Positions 35,114-47,343 of a DNA stretch of 64,000 nt are shown piece after piece. Positions within the stretch are counted from its first letter, which is position 1, and every line of letters starts with the position of its first letter. A program made the translations under genes and the position numbers. Source of the DNA: Phytoseiulus persimilis (Eukaryota; Arthropoda; Arachnida; Mesostigmata; Phytoseiidae); contig CM075101.1 of the NCBI GenBank assembly GCA_037576195.1, positions 40,796,001 to 40,860,000 of the forward strand, in the 5' to 3' direction. A model generated the notes under the pieces. The model searched no databases and was not told the origin of the DNA. It saw only the letters and a program-made list of their open reading frames with translations.

Positions 35114-38100
35114 CTAGCTCCGGAGCTCACTCCGGTCCTCATTCCGTGGAAGTCGAGCAAGTCAGGGCAAATGAACAAGCCTAATCAGAATTTCCGGTTC
35201 TGCTCCGCTCCGTGACCCGGAGTGCTGTCATAGGAAAGAACGAAATCGGGGGAAAACTTGAACTGTCGTCACGGTAGGCACATGAGACACTCATTTCCGG
35301 ACCCGCGCGGACTCTGCAAATGAGTTCATCTAACCAACGACCAGGCTTCTCGGATTCGAGTGAGAACGCAGCCTCAATCTTGCTGTTGGAGTAGGCGAAC
35401 GGACGAACTCACCCGCTACTCGCGAAGACACCAGAGGACGCGGATGTTTGAGTTACGGGTTTTCTTCTCCTACAGTACCGTAGATTCCGGGATGCAGAGC
35501 TCCTCGCTGCCTGATATACCCTGTGGCGGACAGTTTACTGACTAAGTGAAGACACTGGTGTCACTTTAGCACTCGTGGAACTTGTCCGCGCACGGGAGCG
35601 AGTTGTTCTCGTCTGCCCGCTCGGCGGTCTCGAGAGAGCGTCTCCGTGGCGTCGACTTCGGCGGATTACGTATGACGTCGTGACCGCCAACCGAGGCGCG
35701 TGCTGGATGAACCGATATTCTATTGCTTGAAAGCTGTCTTGGGTCTCCCGTGGCATTGACATTAGGTAAATCGTTGGAACTACATATTTGAAATGGGTCC
35801 TCTATCGCCGACCCGTGTCTCCTCGATTCTCATGTTAGTGTGTGTATGGTGTGGTGACTGTGTGATAAGCTGCTCCAAGCTCAACGGGGAGCCTGCGTTT
35901 GCCACATACCCTGAAATCCCGCAAATGACGAACCTTTTTTTGGATTCTTCCTCAGAAAACCGGAGCAGATGAAATCGCAATCGCAAGAATCCAGTTCGTC
36001 ACTACCAGGACGAGTTCTTGAAACTCGGAGAATTCTGTTTACTGCGGGGTTGGCGCAATGCCCCGAGATGGGGGTGGGGTACAGCGAGGAGTTGCTGCGA
36101 AAAATTGCTCGAGTCATTCAATTGAGCTGATGCAAAGAATGCTAATCATTGCAAGCTAGCTTGAGTCGGGAGAGTATACCAGAATTGACTTGTTGAGGTC
36201 TTCCGCGACGCCAGACGTGAAAGGTGTATCGAATCTCCGGATAGAATTGAAATTCTCAGGACTCGAGAATATTGCAGTGAGATCGCTAGGGGCGAGGGGG
36301 TGATTTGACAACACTGCATCCTGCACAAGTGTGGAGATCTCTTTTGATTGTTGACGCCGTGTGTTTGTCCAAGTCGAGCCAGTGGGTCGAGAACATAAGG
36401 GCGTTGTTTACATCTAGTGCTGGAGAAACAGCCAACCTCGGAAAGATGCTGAGGTAGCGCGGTTTTCCCTCCTTCAATTCGAGGTTTGCTCACCGAGAAC
36501 TCCAGCGAGAAAAACGCTCGCGTGCTTAGAGCTTAGAGAGGAAGAAATGCGCAACGCATGCAACATCCCTGAGGTTCTCCGGCATTCCCAAAATCCGGGT
36601 AGAACAATCAACGTTCCCGCAAAGTTCCCGCTTTTCGCTCGGGATTTTTTCAAAGAAGAAAGATTCACGCAGCTCGGGTCAGTTAGCGCGTATCAAAGTT
36701 GATCGACAGCACATTCCGCTCAGAAAGCGGGTGAGCTAAGCGTCCGCCTAATCAACGGCTGATGTCATCGCACTCATTCGCTAAAATGGTGTTTAGTAAA
36801 TACGGCGAGTGTCCTGATCAGGGAGTCTTCCCGCTCACGGATGGGTTGCAATGGCAGCGGGGACCGAATTGGCTATGCGAGTGTAGCAAGGTCGACTGCG
36901 ATTAGTCCGGGTTAGCTAGATAATGGTCTTTGTGACGGATTCTCGCGGGAAATACCTCCGACGGCACAGGACAGGCATGACACGGCGGGAGTCCGTGCCT
37001 GCGGCAGTTGGAGGAGAAACGTTCCCAGCTAGCTTGGGCGAGATGTTTCACCCGATTCCAAAGAGCAACAAGTCCCCTCACACGGTAAGCCGTCGTTAGC
37101 GCGACGAAGAACTCTCCATTACCATGATTCTTGATTGGTGGCGGCGATCATCGAAGAAAAAAACTTTCGTGTCAACTCAAACTCGTTTCAAAAACTCTCC
37201 AACAAACGGGTTCGGTGATCTAGGAACTCCTTTTATGCCTAAAGGCTGCTGCCGACGTTATCAGCACCCATCGATGCCCGACGAAAATGAGAGAGGAGTA
37301 TGGCAGAGGATGCAAGCGAAGCTTCTGTGTGAGCTCGTCCCAGTTCGTCTGGAGCCTTCTCTCTCGCTTTCTGCTCATCGCAAATTTCATCGGTCATCAC
37401 CCTCAAGTGTCGCTTCTGTTCAAGACATCCTCGGAACGAACTTGAGAAGATTGCAGCACGTACGCGCTGTACACGGCGGATTCTGAAAGTGGATATCCGA
37501 AAACTGCTTTGGAGTCAAGGGAATTCTCGAGGAATTACTCACCAGTGTTATCCGAGCGCAGTGTTGACTCATAATCAAACCAAGGCTCGAACGAGTTGAC
37601 TCCTTCTCGGAAAGTTTGCTTTGCAGCGGGCAGAAGTTCAGATAGAGTAGAGCTAGGGTTCCGATCACTAGAGACGAGAAAATTCCTCGAGATGCTCCTT
37701 TCTCTGAGATCTTAGAACAACCATCCCCCTGGCTCATTTCATTTCTGTGAGAGCTCCTCTTAACATGTCATGAATCGCATGTGGGAGTGTATGATCTGCA
37801 GGGAAGCATGACGTCGCCGAAGCATATGCTCATCGATTGATACGCGTATCTTCCAGTCGGGATGAGTTCGATTGGGTCCACCTCTCTCGGGAGTTCCTTG
37901 GTCTTCTCTGAGCGATTCTCCAAGTCTTCAGAGGGAATGATAGCTCTCGCTTCATTCAGCCCGGAGAAGCTTCAGCTGGTCTAACCGCTGTTTCTTGAGA
38001 GGAAAAAATGCTTCCGCTCCCGTTCATCCCGAGTTTCCCGTTCCCATCCCGTTCTCCGCCACACGAGCCGGGGTCGGCCCAAACGGTTCAATGAAACGTA

Positions 38101-41100
38101 CTGTGTGCCCCATCCCTTCTCGGAGACACATCCATCGTCTTGCGGGTCGCCGACATTGAAGCAGAGACAGTGCAGTGAAGGAGGTCGGGAGCGATTCTCT
38201 CCGACAAATGCGAACTGGGGGGAAAGGAATAGACCTGATTCCTGGTTCAAAAAGCAATTTCGCGAAAGACTGATCCGCGTCACCTCTGACGACTGCGCTG
38301 ACACCGAGCTCATTCGTGTACGAGGAGGTAGTTGCCCAGTGAGATGGACGTGAACCAAAGAGCAAACAGGCAGGGGAACCGGAGTGCAGGCAGCAAGTAG
38401 GAGACTCATCCGGAAAACATCAGGAGACAAGGATCTCATTGTTGGAAACGAGTCGTTCTACACCTCAGGCTCAGATAGTGTCAAAATTTTCTTCCTAGGC
38501 CGGTTGAGAAGACCTCACGCGAACATCGGAACTTAGTGACGGACCACTGTCGGAGTCCGGAAGTACGTAGGACACCCTAGGAACTGTATGATTGATATCC
38601 AAAAAATCTGAGGTTGCAACCGAATCATAGCTCGGGAGCTGTAGAATCGCGCCGAATCCTCCAGGACCATGGCGAAAGCAGAGCTTATCCTCCTCTCCGC
38701 TGGGATTTGCAGCTCAGAGCTCGAGCTGCGGTTTCTAGAGCTGGAAACAGCTGGCGAATGTGTAGTAGGCTACAGGGCTGCGATCGTTGGTTGCGTGGTA
38801 GCGTCGAATCTAAGCTGACTGGAATCGACCTGAACCGTCCTTGTTAAAGACATCCCGCTGGCAGGCTGAGCTGAGAGGATGGTCGAGGCGGAACTTCGCC
38901 TCCTGTTACAGTTCCGATGCCCCGGGAAACCTTTCGACAAAATTGCTCTATGCATCTGCACGGCGCAACGATGAGGTTTGCTCGTGATGATTCAACCAGC
39001 GCTTGGTCTGAAGCGTCGCCGCAGTAGCCTCTCCGTTGCCCAACCTGTTACAGCGCAGTGGCCCCTCCGATCACGCACGCTACGGATCGACACATCCCGC
39101 TTGGTGCTAGCGATCGTTTCACATTCTACGTCGCAGCGGCACCCCCTGATCCCCATGAGGCATCATGTGGCTGACGGTGAGAAAGAGCTTACTTCGTGGA
39201 AGAGGATCTGGTCCATAAAGATATATCGAATCCGATCGTCCACGGACGAAGTTTGATGTAAGTGAGCGTGCTTGCATGGTCCGGTCGGCAGCTGACGTGG
39301 GTGTGTTATGGATTCTATCTCGGCTGTCATCTCGGAGGCAATCGGGTCGACCTTGAAATACGACCTCGATCGATGCTTCCCGTCATGACTCATGAGAGCA
39401 ACTTGATATCGTTCCATTCGTGAGAGTGACGCACGGCCCGGTCGAGACTTCGGCGACGGATCCCCTCCCTACCGTCGAATCTATCTGGCTTCAATGAGTC
39501 CTGAGGAGCTTCTCCTTCTCCGGAAGAAGCGATCCACCGACGACATTCCCAGCTGAGAACGGCGCAGCTACCGGCAGATGGTAATTAGGAGAAAGCGCTT
39601 GTGGTTCAGGAATTCGAGCAGCGCGAACCAGCGTTTTTCTCCGGTAGTGGCGGATCATGAGTCATCTCGATGGTAGATGAAGGATTGTTATCACTGGATC
39701 CGGAAACTCCGAGAAGAACCCGTCCTCAATAGATTTCCAGAACGATCCACACCCATAGCTGGGTGAGGTATAGGTCACATGAGCCGCGCTCGGACGACCG
39801 TGGGTCTCGAGTTCTCTGCATTCGGATTCCTCTGTTGGGCCCCAAGGCATTCACCTCACGGAAGCACGTCATCATTAACATTGATAGCCCGAAGCTTGAG
39901 ATTGGTTCGACCGCTCGAAGCTTCGGCGGTCCACGAATGTTTTCCGAAGTGGTATTGGGACTCCAGCGGAAGCTCGCGATACCTTCGGCAGAATGTTCGA
40001 GGCGGAATCGAGGCCTGAATCATACGAGCGCTCCCCGTTCCGTCCGGTCCGCGAGGCGTTCTCCGTTGTTTACTCTCTTTCTAGCGAAAAGCGCATCAGC
40101 GGCGGGTCGATCCCTGTCACTCCCTGTCAGGAGCGACCGTGCAGGATCGGCATTCACTTGACACTGCACGTTCACGTTTCGGCAGCTAGAAGGTCCGCAT
40201 GTCTCGATTCGTAGTCCTGACGTCGATCGAGGCCGGCAGGATGCATGCACGAAATTCCATTAATTGCAAATCCTATTTAGGTATTCATGAGAGCCTTGTG
40301 AAGTCATTTCTGCAATTACGTTGACGTGCTTGGTTTGATAACAAGCGACCCACCATTCTGTTCACACCACTGTTCACAAACTCTATCCGCCTGTTTACGC
40401 TGCTCGTTGCGGATCCACTGCCTAACTGACTGAATCACCAAACCCCAGACTCGCTCTAGCCGATATTCGCCCTGAAAACACCTCTCCGTGGGGGTGAGCT
40501 GATCCTTTGGAGGATATTTCGGGCTAGTTCGGCATCTTCACTCGGCTCGAGCCTCCCAAGTCTGTATCCAGAGTCGGACTTCCGATCGAAAATTCTACTT
40601 CTTTCGGGGGCTCTATCGAATTCGCGCAAACAGGATGATGTCTCTGCTGCGCTGCCTTCACTCGCTGCTTCGAGATCCGGGAAAAATTTCGAAAACCGGG
40701 AGCGACCTTGGCGGCACGAGCAAGACTACTGCGGACGAGCCCGTTCAACTTTTGAAGCGTTGATGACAAGCGGTCTCGTCCCAGGGGTGTGGTTAACGTG
40801 GATCACCGAGCTGAGACGCTTCCCTCCGAGCCCGATGCGATCCGAATGCCTGGTTGGAACAGCCTGACAATCATTGGTCAAACGTGTTGCCACCTAACGT
40901 ATGGGAGTAGGCGGTGAAGCGGAACAGACGTGTGTGGAGGCGAGTGCGAACCGCAGTTTCGAGGGTAGGAACAAACCAGAGGCCTCCTGTTTGGAGTCCG
41001 CTCCGCAGGAGCATAACCCATCAATCAGGGACCGGACGATTGCGTCGCTCTTGTGAGCTTTCCCGCTTGGAGCCCTTTCCACTACTCGGGATCTGGAAGA

Positions 41101-44100
41101 CGTTTTTGATTGTTTTGACTCCCTGAGCCGATTTGGCGCGGGCACGCTCTCTCCTGAGGGCGGAATTTGTGCTGTCTTACTCTATGTGAGGGCTAGGAGC
41201 GGAAAACGGGAGTCCATAGTCTCGGACATGAAGAAGATATAAGAAAAACCCTCGAGGCTAGAATTGTAACTCGCGACGGGTTCTCGAAATATTGCTTCGC
41301 TGTGTTCACTCCGTTTCACATCATTATTTTCACCTCTTCGCGCGCTCCATCCATCGGAGAAAAAAAAGGCGGCGAAAACTTTTGTTCAGCTTCCAGTGCG
41401 GAGCTCTTTCAGACATGAAAGTCTTGCGTCGACCCTCAACCATAACGCGAGCAACTGGTTGAGTCTCTGGGAAACATTGAGTCCAGACCTGGACGTGGAA
41501 TCGCAAGTGCGGGAATCAGTTTAGCACCTTTCCAGTTTGTTCCCGAATGATGGGACAAAAACGAGCGAAAATGTGTTACTACCGAAATCGGGCAGCGCAC
41601 TGCACGGAATTTCTCCTCCTGAATCTCACGCATCCAGCACCACAAGGAATGAGGAGGAAGAAGTGAGAACAACGGAGAAACACTTTGGAGCTGATAGCAG
41701 TTTCGCTTTGGGAGTTCCTCGTCTGTTTTGAGTGCTCAGACTGCGGATTCCCGTTCGACGGAAATGCAGGTCTGAACGGCGGCACTCGCATGAGGCTGCT
41801 GTACGCGATGATCTACAACATTCTCCGCCCGTTTTCCGGAGCTCGGGGCTCGGAATCAGCATGCTTGATGAATGTATCCGATCTGGATCCGAACGGGATC
41901 AAGTTCCGAAACTCGGGACGGAATTCTAATCGTCCGTTGCCTCGCGATTCTGCGTGCTCAACGACTCTCCGCGAGACTGCTGCGCTCAGATTCCCGGGAA
42001 AAACGAGCGTGTGGGTCTCAGATGTCAGCACGCTCGCGGCAACTCGTCCTTCCGAGCGCTGTTGTCAGAGACGGATTAAGGTCCATGAAAGAAAGTTTGA
42101 ATGTTTGAAGTAGAGCCGCCTTCCCATTTATTCCACGGCGGGGGTTGCAGGCGCGCGGCCTGCTCGAGGCAGCTGGGAGGAAATCGGCTTGGTTTCTCGG
42201 TTCTTAAGCGGGCAATCGTTTATTCTCCTCTGAAATTAGGAATTCCGTCGCCGACCAAGTCAACGCCTCGGCGCTTATAGAGCTGGAAATACTTTGCTGG
42301 AGGCGAGCGACCTCTTTCTTATTGTGCGTGTGACAGGAGAGTCGGTCAAGGCATCCTTCCAGGCCTGTATGCGTGAGCCGTTTATCCTACCGTCGATGTT
42401 CCGAAGCGGGGAAAGTTTCCGGTATCGCTGCGATCTCCTATGTAGAGAGAGCACCGAGTTCGGCGCTTTGTAGCCACCGGAAGGAGTGGGAGGGTCTGTG
42501 GAAAGGATGCCCCATCCCACCATTGGGACAGTGGCTCTGTTCGCGATTCAACAACTTTCCCCACGAAAACCCCAGACATGACATCATTAGCATCCAGAGG
42601 ATCTATCAGAAGTCTGAAGATCAAGCGCATTTCGCTCTTCTGCATTTTCCGAATCGACTTCGCGTGCTTTGTCGACTTGTGTTGTCCTTGTTGAAGAGAT
42701 AAAACGCGTTTGGAAACTCTCGCAGCCACAGAAACGGCTTCGCCGAGGTCAAGGCGAGCCAGTATTCACAACAGTTGACGGCGAAGTAACATCCTCGGAA
42801 AAAGGGAGGAGGTTGGAACAACTACCTCGTTGAGAGAATGCTTCTCGAGAGAACGCCGTCGGCGGCAACGGCGCTGCCTGCATTATAGACCCGAGGCTCG
42901 ACATGGTCGTAAGCGACCGGAGTATCCATTTGTCCCAGAGATTCGTGGGCAGGGAGATATGCTCAGAGAGGAGCGATCCTTTCCTGCTCCATGTCTGAGG
43001 ATCGTCGGAAACTGAAGCGTGAGCGTGGCGGAACGCGATAGGGAAATCAGGGAGACTGGAGTCAAGGATGATCGTAGTCAACGGGGTAGATGACGGAAAC
43101 GTTGACCCTCATTCTCTGTCGGCTCCATCGTCTGTCGGAGCTCCGGGATGGCGCTTTTTTAAGGCCGTGAGTGCAGCACTCAGACCTAATGTTGTCTGAG
43201 TATCGAATCTTTTCTCGGATCGGGCGGGGCTCGAACTGGTTTACTTACATACTGATGGGATCCAACCCTTCGCTCCGCTGCGTTGATCGACGTCGGAGGA
43301 ATGATTCCATTACTTGAGAACGCGAGAACAGCGAAATCCGGTACTCCGAGATTTTTTCAGTCATGGAAACTTTTTTTTTTCTCGCCAAGAACGAGCGGAG
43401 TGTTCTCGAGAAGAATCTCTGACGCAGCTGCAGTTCCCCTTTAGCATCATCTTCATGGAACATAATCAAGGGCGGCTTGAACGCGTATCTGCTTATTTCG
43501 AATCAAAGCCGAAGTTGATCCGGGTCGGTAGGAAAGCTCAGTTCGGACAGGCGTGTAGCGAACTCTCGGTCGTAGACGCGACTAGACACATGGGATGGAA
43601 GTCTTTTGTCCGAAGAGTGTTCACATCGCGCCTATTGTGCACGGCGGGCATCACTCGTGTGGGCGAAGTCGAGGAACCTCCCAGGAGGTCGACGCTTCTA
43701 TCGGAAACGTAGGAGAGAGCTCCTGAGAGCCGTTCCACTCATGAAGACGTTCTGGGCTATCGCTCCTGGCTTGGACCTGACACCAAAGCCAATAGTGGCT
43801 TTCTGGGGAACATACAGGTAGCGCGGAACTCTGACCCGGAGGATCCTCTCTCACTGACCCTCAGAATAGCTGTACAGAATGGACATGCAGAGGGCTCCTG
43901 CATTTCTATTCAGTTCAAAAAATGTCGTCTTTTCGAGAGCGCGCAGCAGCAAGATAAGGATTTGCCTGTCCTCGATGTGGAATCAGCTCAACGCGATCTG
44001 ATCACAGTTGTCGAAAACCTAAATTTCTCCCGACACGTGTTAACTGCGCGTGTCATTGACGAGTGCTGCTCCCCGCGTTCTGGGGAGCTGTTATCACACA

Positions 44101-45840
44101 GCAGACTTCCGTCAATCAATAAAAGCATCAGGCGTCTTTCCGCGGACTAGTTTCAGGGGTCAGGTATGCCGGTTTCGAGTGCCTTGATCGGCTACTCCAT
44201 ACACTGCCGCATACGACGAGACTCGCGTAACGAACCTCCTGTGAAGAGCGAACCCGTGTGGTCGACCTGCCTTCGAACCGACAGGCTCGTTACTGCCATT
44301 CCGTAGGCATATCTTGAGTCTTCCCGATCAGACTTTTCTTGTGGACTTCTTGGGGAGCTTTTCTGAACTTTCCTCCCCTCAGAACAGCTCCGGGGTCGCT
44401 CATCGGTTCTTTTAGACATGTGCTGAAGTTATTCCGAGGCTATTCTGACCACCGTACTCGAGTAACTTGGGGTCGTTGCGGAGCTGCTCTGCCCGTACTC
44501 CTTTCGGTGTGTGCGAGTTGCTTGAATGGAGCCCTCTTGAGCCAACGCCATGCTAACCGAGTTCTTCGCCTCCATCAGACGGGCAGAGGATTCGTGGAAT
44601 GACCTTCGGACATCTTGTGCATGAACGCTCCTGTTCCTCAACTTCCCAACAGCTTGATTTGATCGCTTCCATATCGCCAGCCAACGCAAAGTTGTCAATA
44701 CTGCCGATTCCAAAGCAGGAAAATTCGCCTGCTGAACTGGAGTTGATTTTATGACTCATCTTGGAATTTGCCCTCAAACCAGACTCCGCGAATTCCGAGT
44801 CGCGGGAGCTTTTTCCTAATTACATCCTTTCCAACTCTCAGAACTCACAGTGAAGCTCCCGAAAGATGTTCTCGAGAGGTTTCCGAGCGGGCTTAACTCA
44901 TTACGGTACCGAAATCGGGAACGACTCGCCAGCTCTCCGCCGCGAATCCAGAATTCTCAGGAAGAGGGACTCGAGGAATCAATCGAAGGTTGGATGTGAA
45001 GCGCGGAGTCATCCCCGGCCCCGATCACCACATGGAGATTGTTCGTTATCAGTCGGTGCTTCTCCTCGATCCGGTTTCGCAGTCAGCATAATTAACTTTC
45101 CTCGTCTGACGATGGTGGTCTCCGTTTTCATGTGTTCGATTGAGGAACTGGGAGCACATCTCGGCCGCCGCGCCTTATACACTCCGGTCAAGCCATTCCG
45201 CAGTCCGACAAACGGTTTGGGACTGCGACCGTCTGCAGGCCCATACGGATCCACCCGAGCGTGGGATCGACGAAGAACCTCACGTTGCGTGTGCGGACAT
45301 TTCCGACTTGCGTTCGCAGTGCTCTTCGGAGATGCGAGCATCGGCTTGAGAACATCGCAACGCCGGAATCGTGAGCAAAATGCACTCATATCGATCAGCC
45401 TAACAGACCCGCGTTACCCGGTGTGGGCATCGTGGTTTCAATGAAGTTGTTCAGGATCAGCGGTTTCTCAGCAGCTGTTTACCCGTCCGATACCCGGGAT
45501 AACCCGAGAATTTCAATTGTTATCCGATCGGATGTCCGACCTGATCGGCAAATATATTTACGTCGTATCACTTCCAGGATCACCCTCCCTATCGGGCACA
45601 ATCTGGACAGCGGGAAAGCAGTGTTCGATTTCACACCATCAATAGGAGGCGGTCAAATCAGGTGGGCAATTTCTCTACTCTTCCATCTTTTGCTCATTAC
45701 TCTGTGAAAAATCACTTCCCTGCGATCGATATTTGGGAGAGTGGGGTGTGTCTTGGTTTTTCATTCGTGCTGATCGATAAATTATTGCGCCTCGTAGATC
45801 GCGGCTAAAATATAATATAATCACTAGGGACGTCATACGA

Positions 45841-45858
45841 GCGGAAATTGTTTTCCGC
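45841..45858. repeat. 7-bp hairpin
   Basis: GCGGAAA, loop TTGT, TTTCCGC. It sits beside the palindrome and repeats at 45867-45923. Confidence 0.7.
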
Positions 45859-45866
45859 AAAAAGCG

Positions 45867-45923
45867 GGACACGTGTCCGGCGGACATCCGAGGGCAGAAA
45901 CGGACATGGGAAGCGGACATCCG
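45867..45923. repeat. GGACACGTGTCC palindrome with GCGGACATCCG repeats
   Basis: A perfect 12-bp palindrome with a central CACGTG (45867-45878) is followed by two direct copies of GCGGACATCCG (45880-45890 and 45913-45923). Related words occur in reverse order at 47286-47343. Confidence 0.6.
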
Positions 45924-46411
45924 GTTTCTTCGCGATTTGAGCATGCCCTTCCAGTACACGATGAGTTTCATTAGCTGGGATTTCGGGCAGTCATATGTGT
46001 ATGGAAGCAGGGCGATTCCGTTGTCATACAGACAGAGCTGCTGATGGAGCGATCGATGAATATTTTCCATTGTTTCAAGTTGTCGACAGGAAACAGCGAA
46101 GCATATTCGACTTCCGTCCAGGCGACAGAGACACTCGTGAAGCGAGAATCTCTTCACGGACGATGTTCGTTCCTTGATTTCGATTAGTAAATGTCACTCG
46201 CATCACGCTGATCTGCGAGGAGGTCAGATTATCCATGGGGATGTTTTCTCAACGGAGGAAAACATCTCTCGATTCCGGCATTGCGGGAGAGTGCATGACG
46301 GAAGAGTCGAGAGTCACGTGGAATCGGGGCTATTCGAGGAAAATTCGTTCCAATCAGGCGGGGAGGTCTGCCCTCATTTGGCTCTTGATCGAAAGTAGGA
46401 TGGATAGCCGC

Positions 46412-46723
46412 TCATCCATGGATTTCGACCGTGAATCGAGCCACGATGAATTCCAGGAACTCAAAAATTACCGAAACTGCTTTGAATCGATTTTGGAGCT
46501 CTGCCTCTTGAGCAAGAGTCCTAAAGGCCCATATTTCGGCCGCTATGCCTTCGAAACGAGACACGAAGATCTGACTCTCTCGAGATTTCTTGAAATGAAG
46601 GATGGCAGCATTGAGGGATTCCAGACGCGCAGTTGGTGGCGCGTGGTGGCAGCAGCCCGTGCCCGATAAATGCTTGTAAGATCCACTAATGCTCACGAAC
46701 GTTCTCGCAGAGAAGCGGAACAC
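46412..46723 (-). CDS. candidate coding exon, helical protein
   Basis: Over the last 71 codons guanine is about 35% at position 1 and 14% at position 2, the clearest contrast among the candidates. The residues form a likely amphipathic helical region (ARLESLNAAILHFKK onward) to a TGA stop. The first ~30 codons look non-coding, so an acceptor probably lies inside. No family is recognised. The antisense frame (46235-46669 plus) also reads well but has equal guanine at positions 1 and 2. It lies between the inverted motif clusters at 45.87 and 47.3 kb, so it could be element-encoded. Confidence 0.23.
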   Translation of the reverse strand: MFRFSARTFVSISGSYKHLSGTGCCHHAPPTARLESLNAAILHFKKSRESQIFVSRFEGIAAEIWAFRTLAQEAELQNRFKAVSVIFEFLEFIVARFTVEIHG

Positions 46724-47285
46724 ATGTGTAGAGCATGTGAATTCAGGTGAATTACAGTTGGAGTCAATTCTTTCCGATCAGGGGAGAGCAATGATCAGAG
46801 GTGAGAACCTGGCGAACCAAGCAATGAGTTTCCAAACATAGAGATTTGATTTCGCACAGATTTTCGAGTGAGCGTTCTTCTCCTCGTTTCGCGGAATCAT
46901 CATTCATTACCAGATCTTCCCAGGATCGAGAGCTCCCCGACGGCATATTGATTTCGCTCCCCAACAGGAAGCACAAAGTCGAAGATGTATGAAGCCTCCC
47001 TTTCCAGAACCCATAGTTTCTTAACCGAGTCCTGATCATTCACATCTACTTATCGATGCATCCAACCGTCAACTCGACACCCCTCGATTTGATCCGAGGT
47101 CCCGGAAGGGAAGCATAAGAGTTTGTCCCCTGACTACGGAAATATCATATATCTTTATATCATGAAGCGCAGTTGACGAACGGCTAACTGTCTCTTTGGC
47201 TGAATCAACACCCCTCGGGATTCGGAAACAGCGCTCTCTTTCCCATGAAGTGCCTGCGAACTCAACGATTACTGTCGATCGCGAA

Positions 47286-47343
47286 GGGAAAACGGACATT
47301 CGCCCTGAAAAGCTAGAAAGCGGACGGACAAGGACACGTCCGC
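47286..47343. repeat. GCGGAC/GTCCGC inverted words
   Basis: GCGGAC (47320-47325) and GTCCGC (47338-47343) form an inverted pair around GGACAAGGACAC. With CGGACATTCGCCC just upstream, this echoes the cluster at 45867-45923 in opposite order. Confidence 0.4.

Larger units (their letters stand above)
29063..45840. other. long stretch with two weak candidate exons
   Basis: Holds candidates at 30744-30970 and 34802-35113. Many other overlapping ORFs occur on both strands. No repeat family, RNA gene or recognised protein domain was found. Confidence 0.35.

Noticed and set aside
43205..43250. tRNA or SINE B box (AGTTCGAGCCC, minus strand)
   Set aside because: No A box, no T-arm pairing and no repeat copy were found.
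45675..46157. 160-codon minus-strand ORF that reads like protein
   Set aside because: Guanine is lower at position 1 than at position 2, and its second half is the GGACAT-type repeat cluster.
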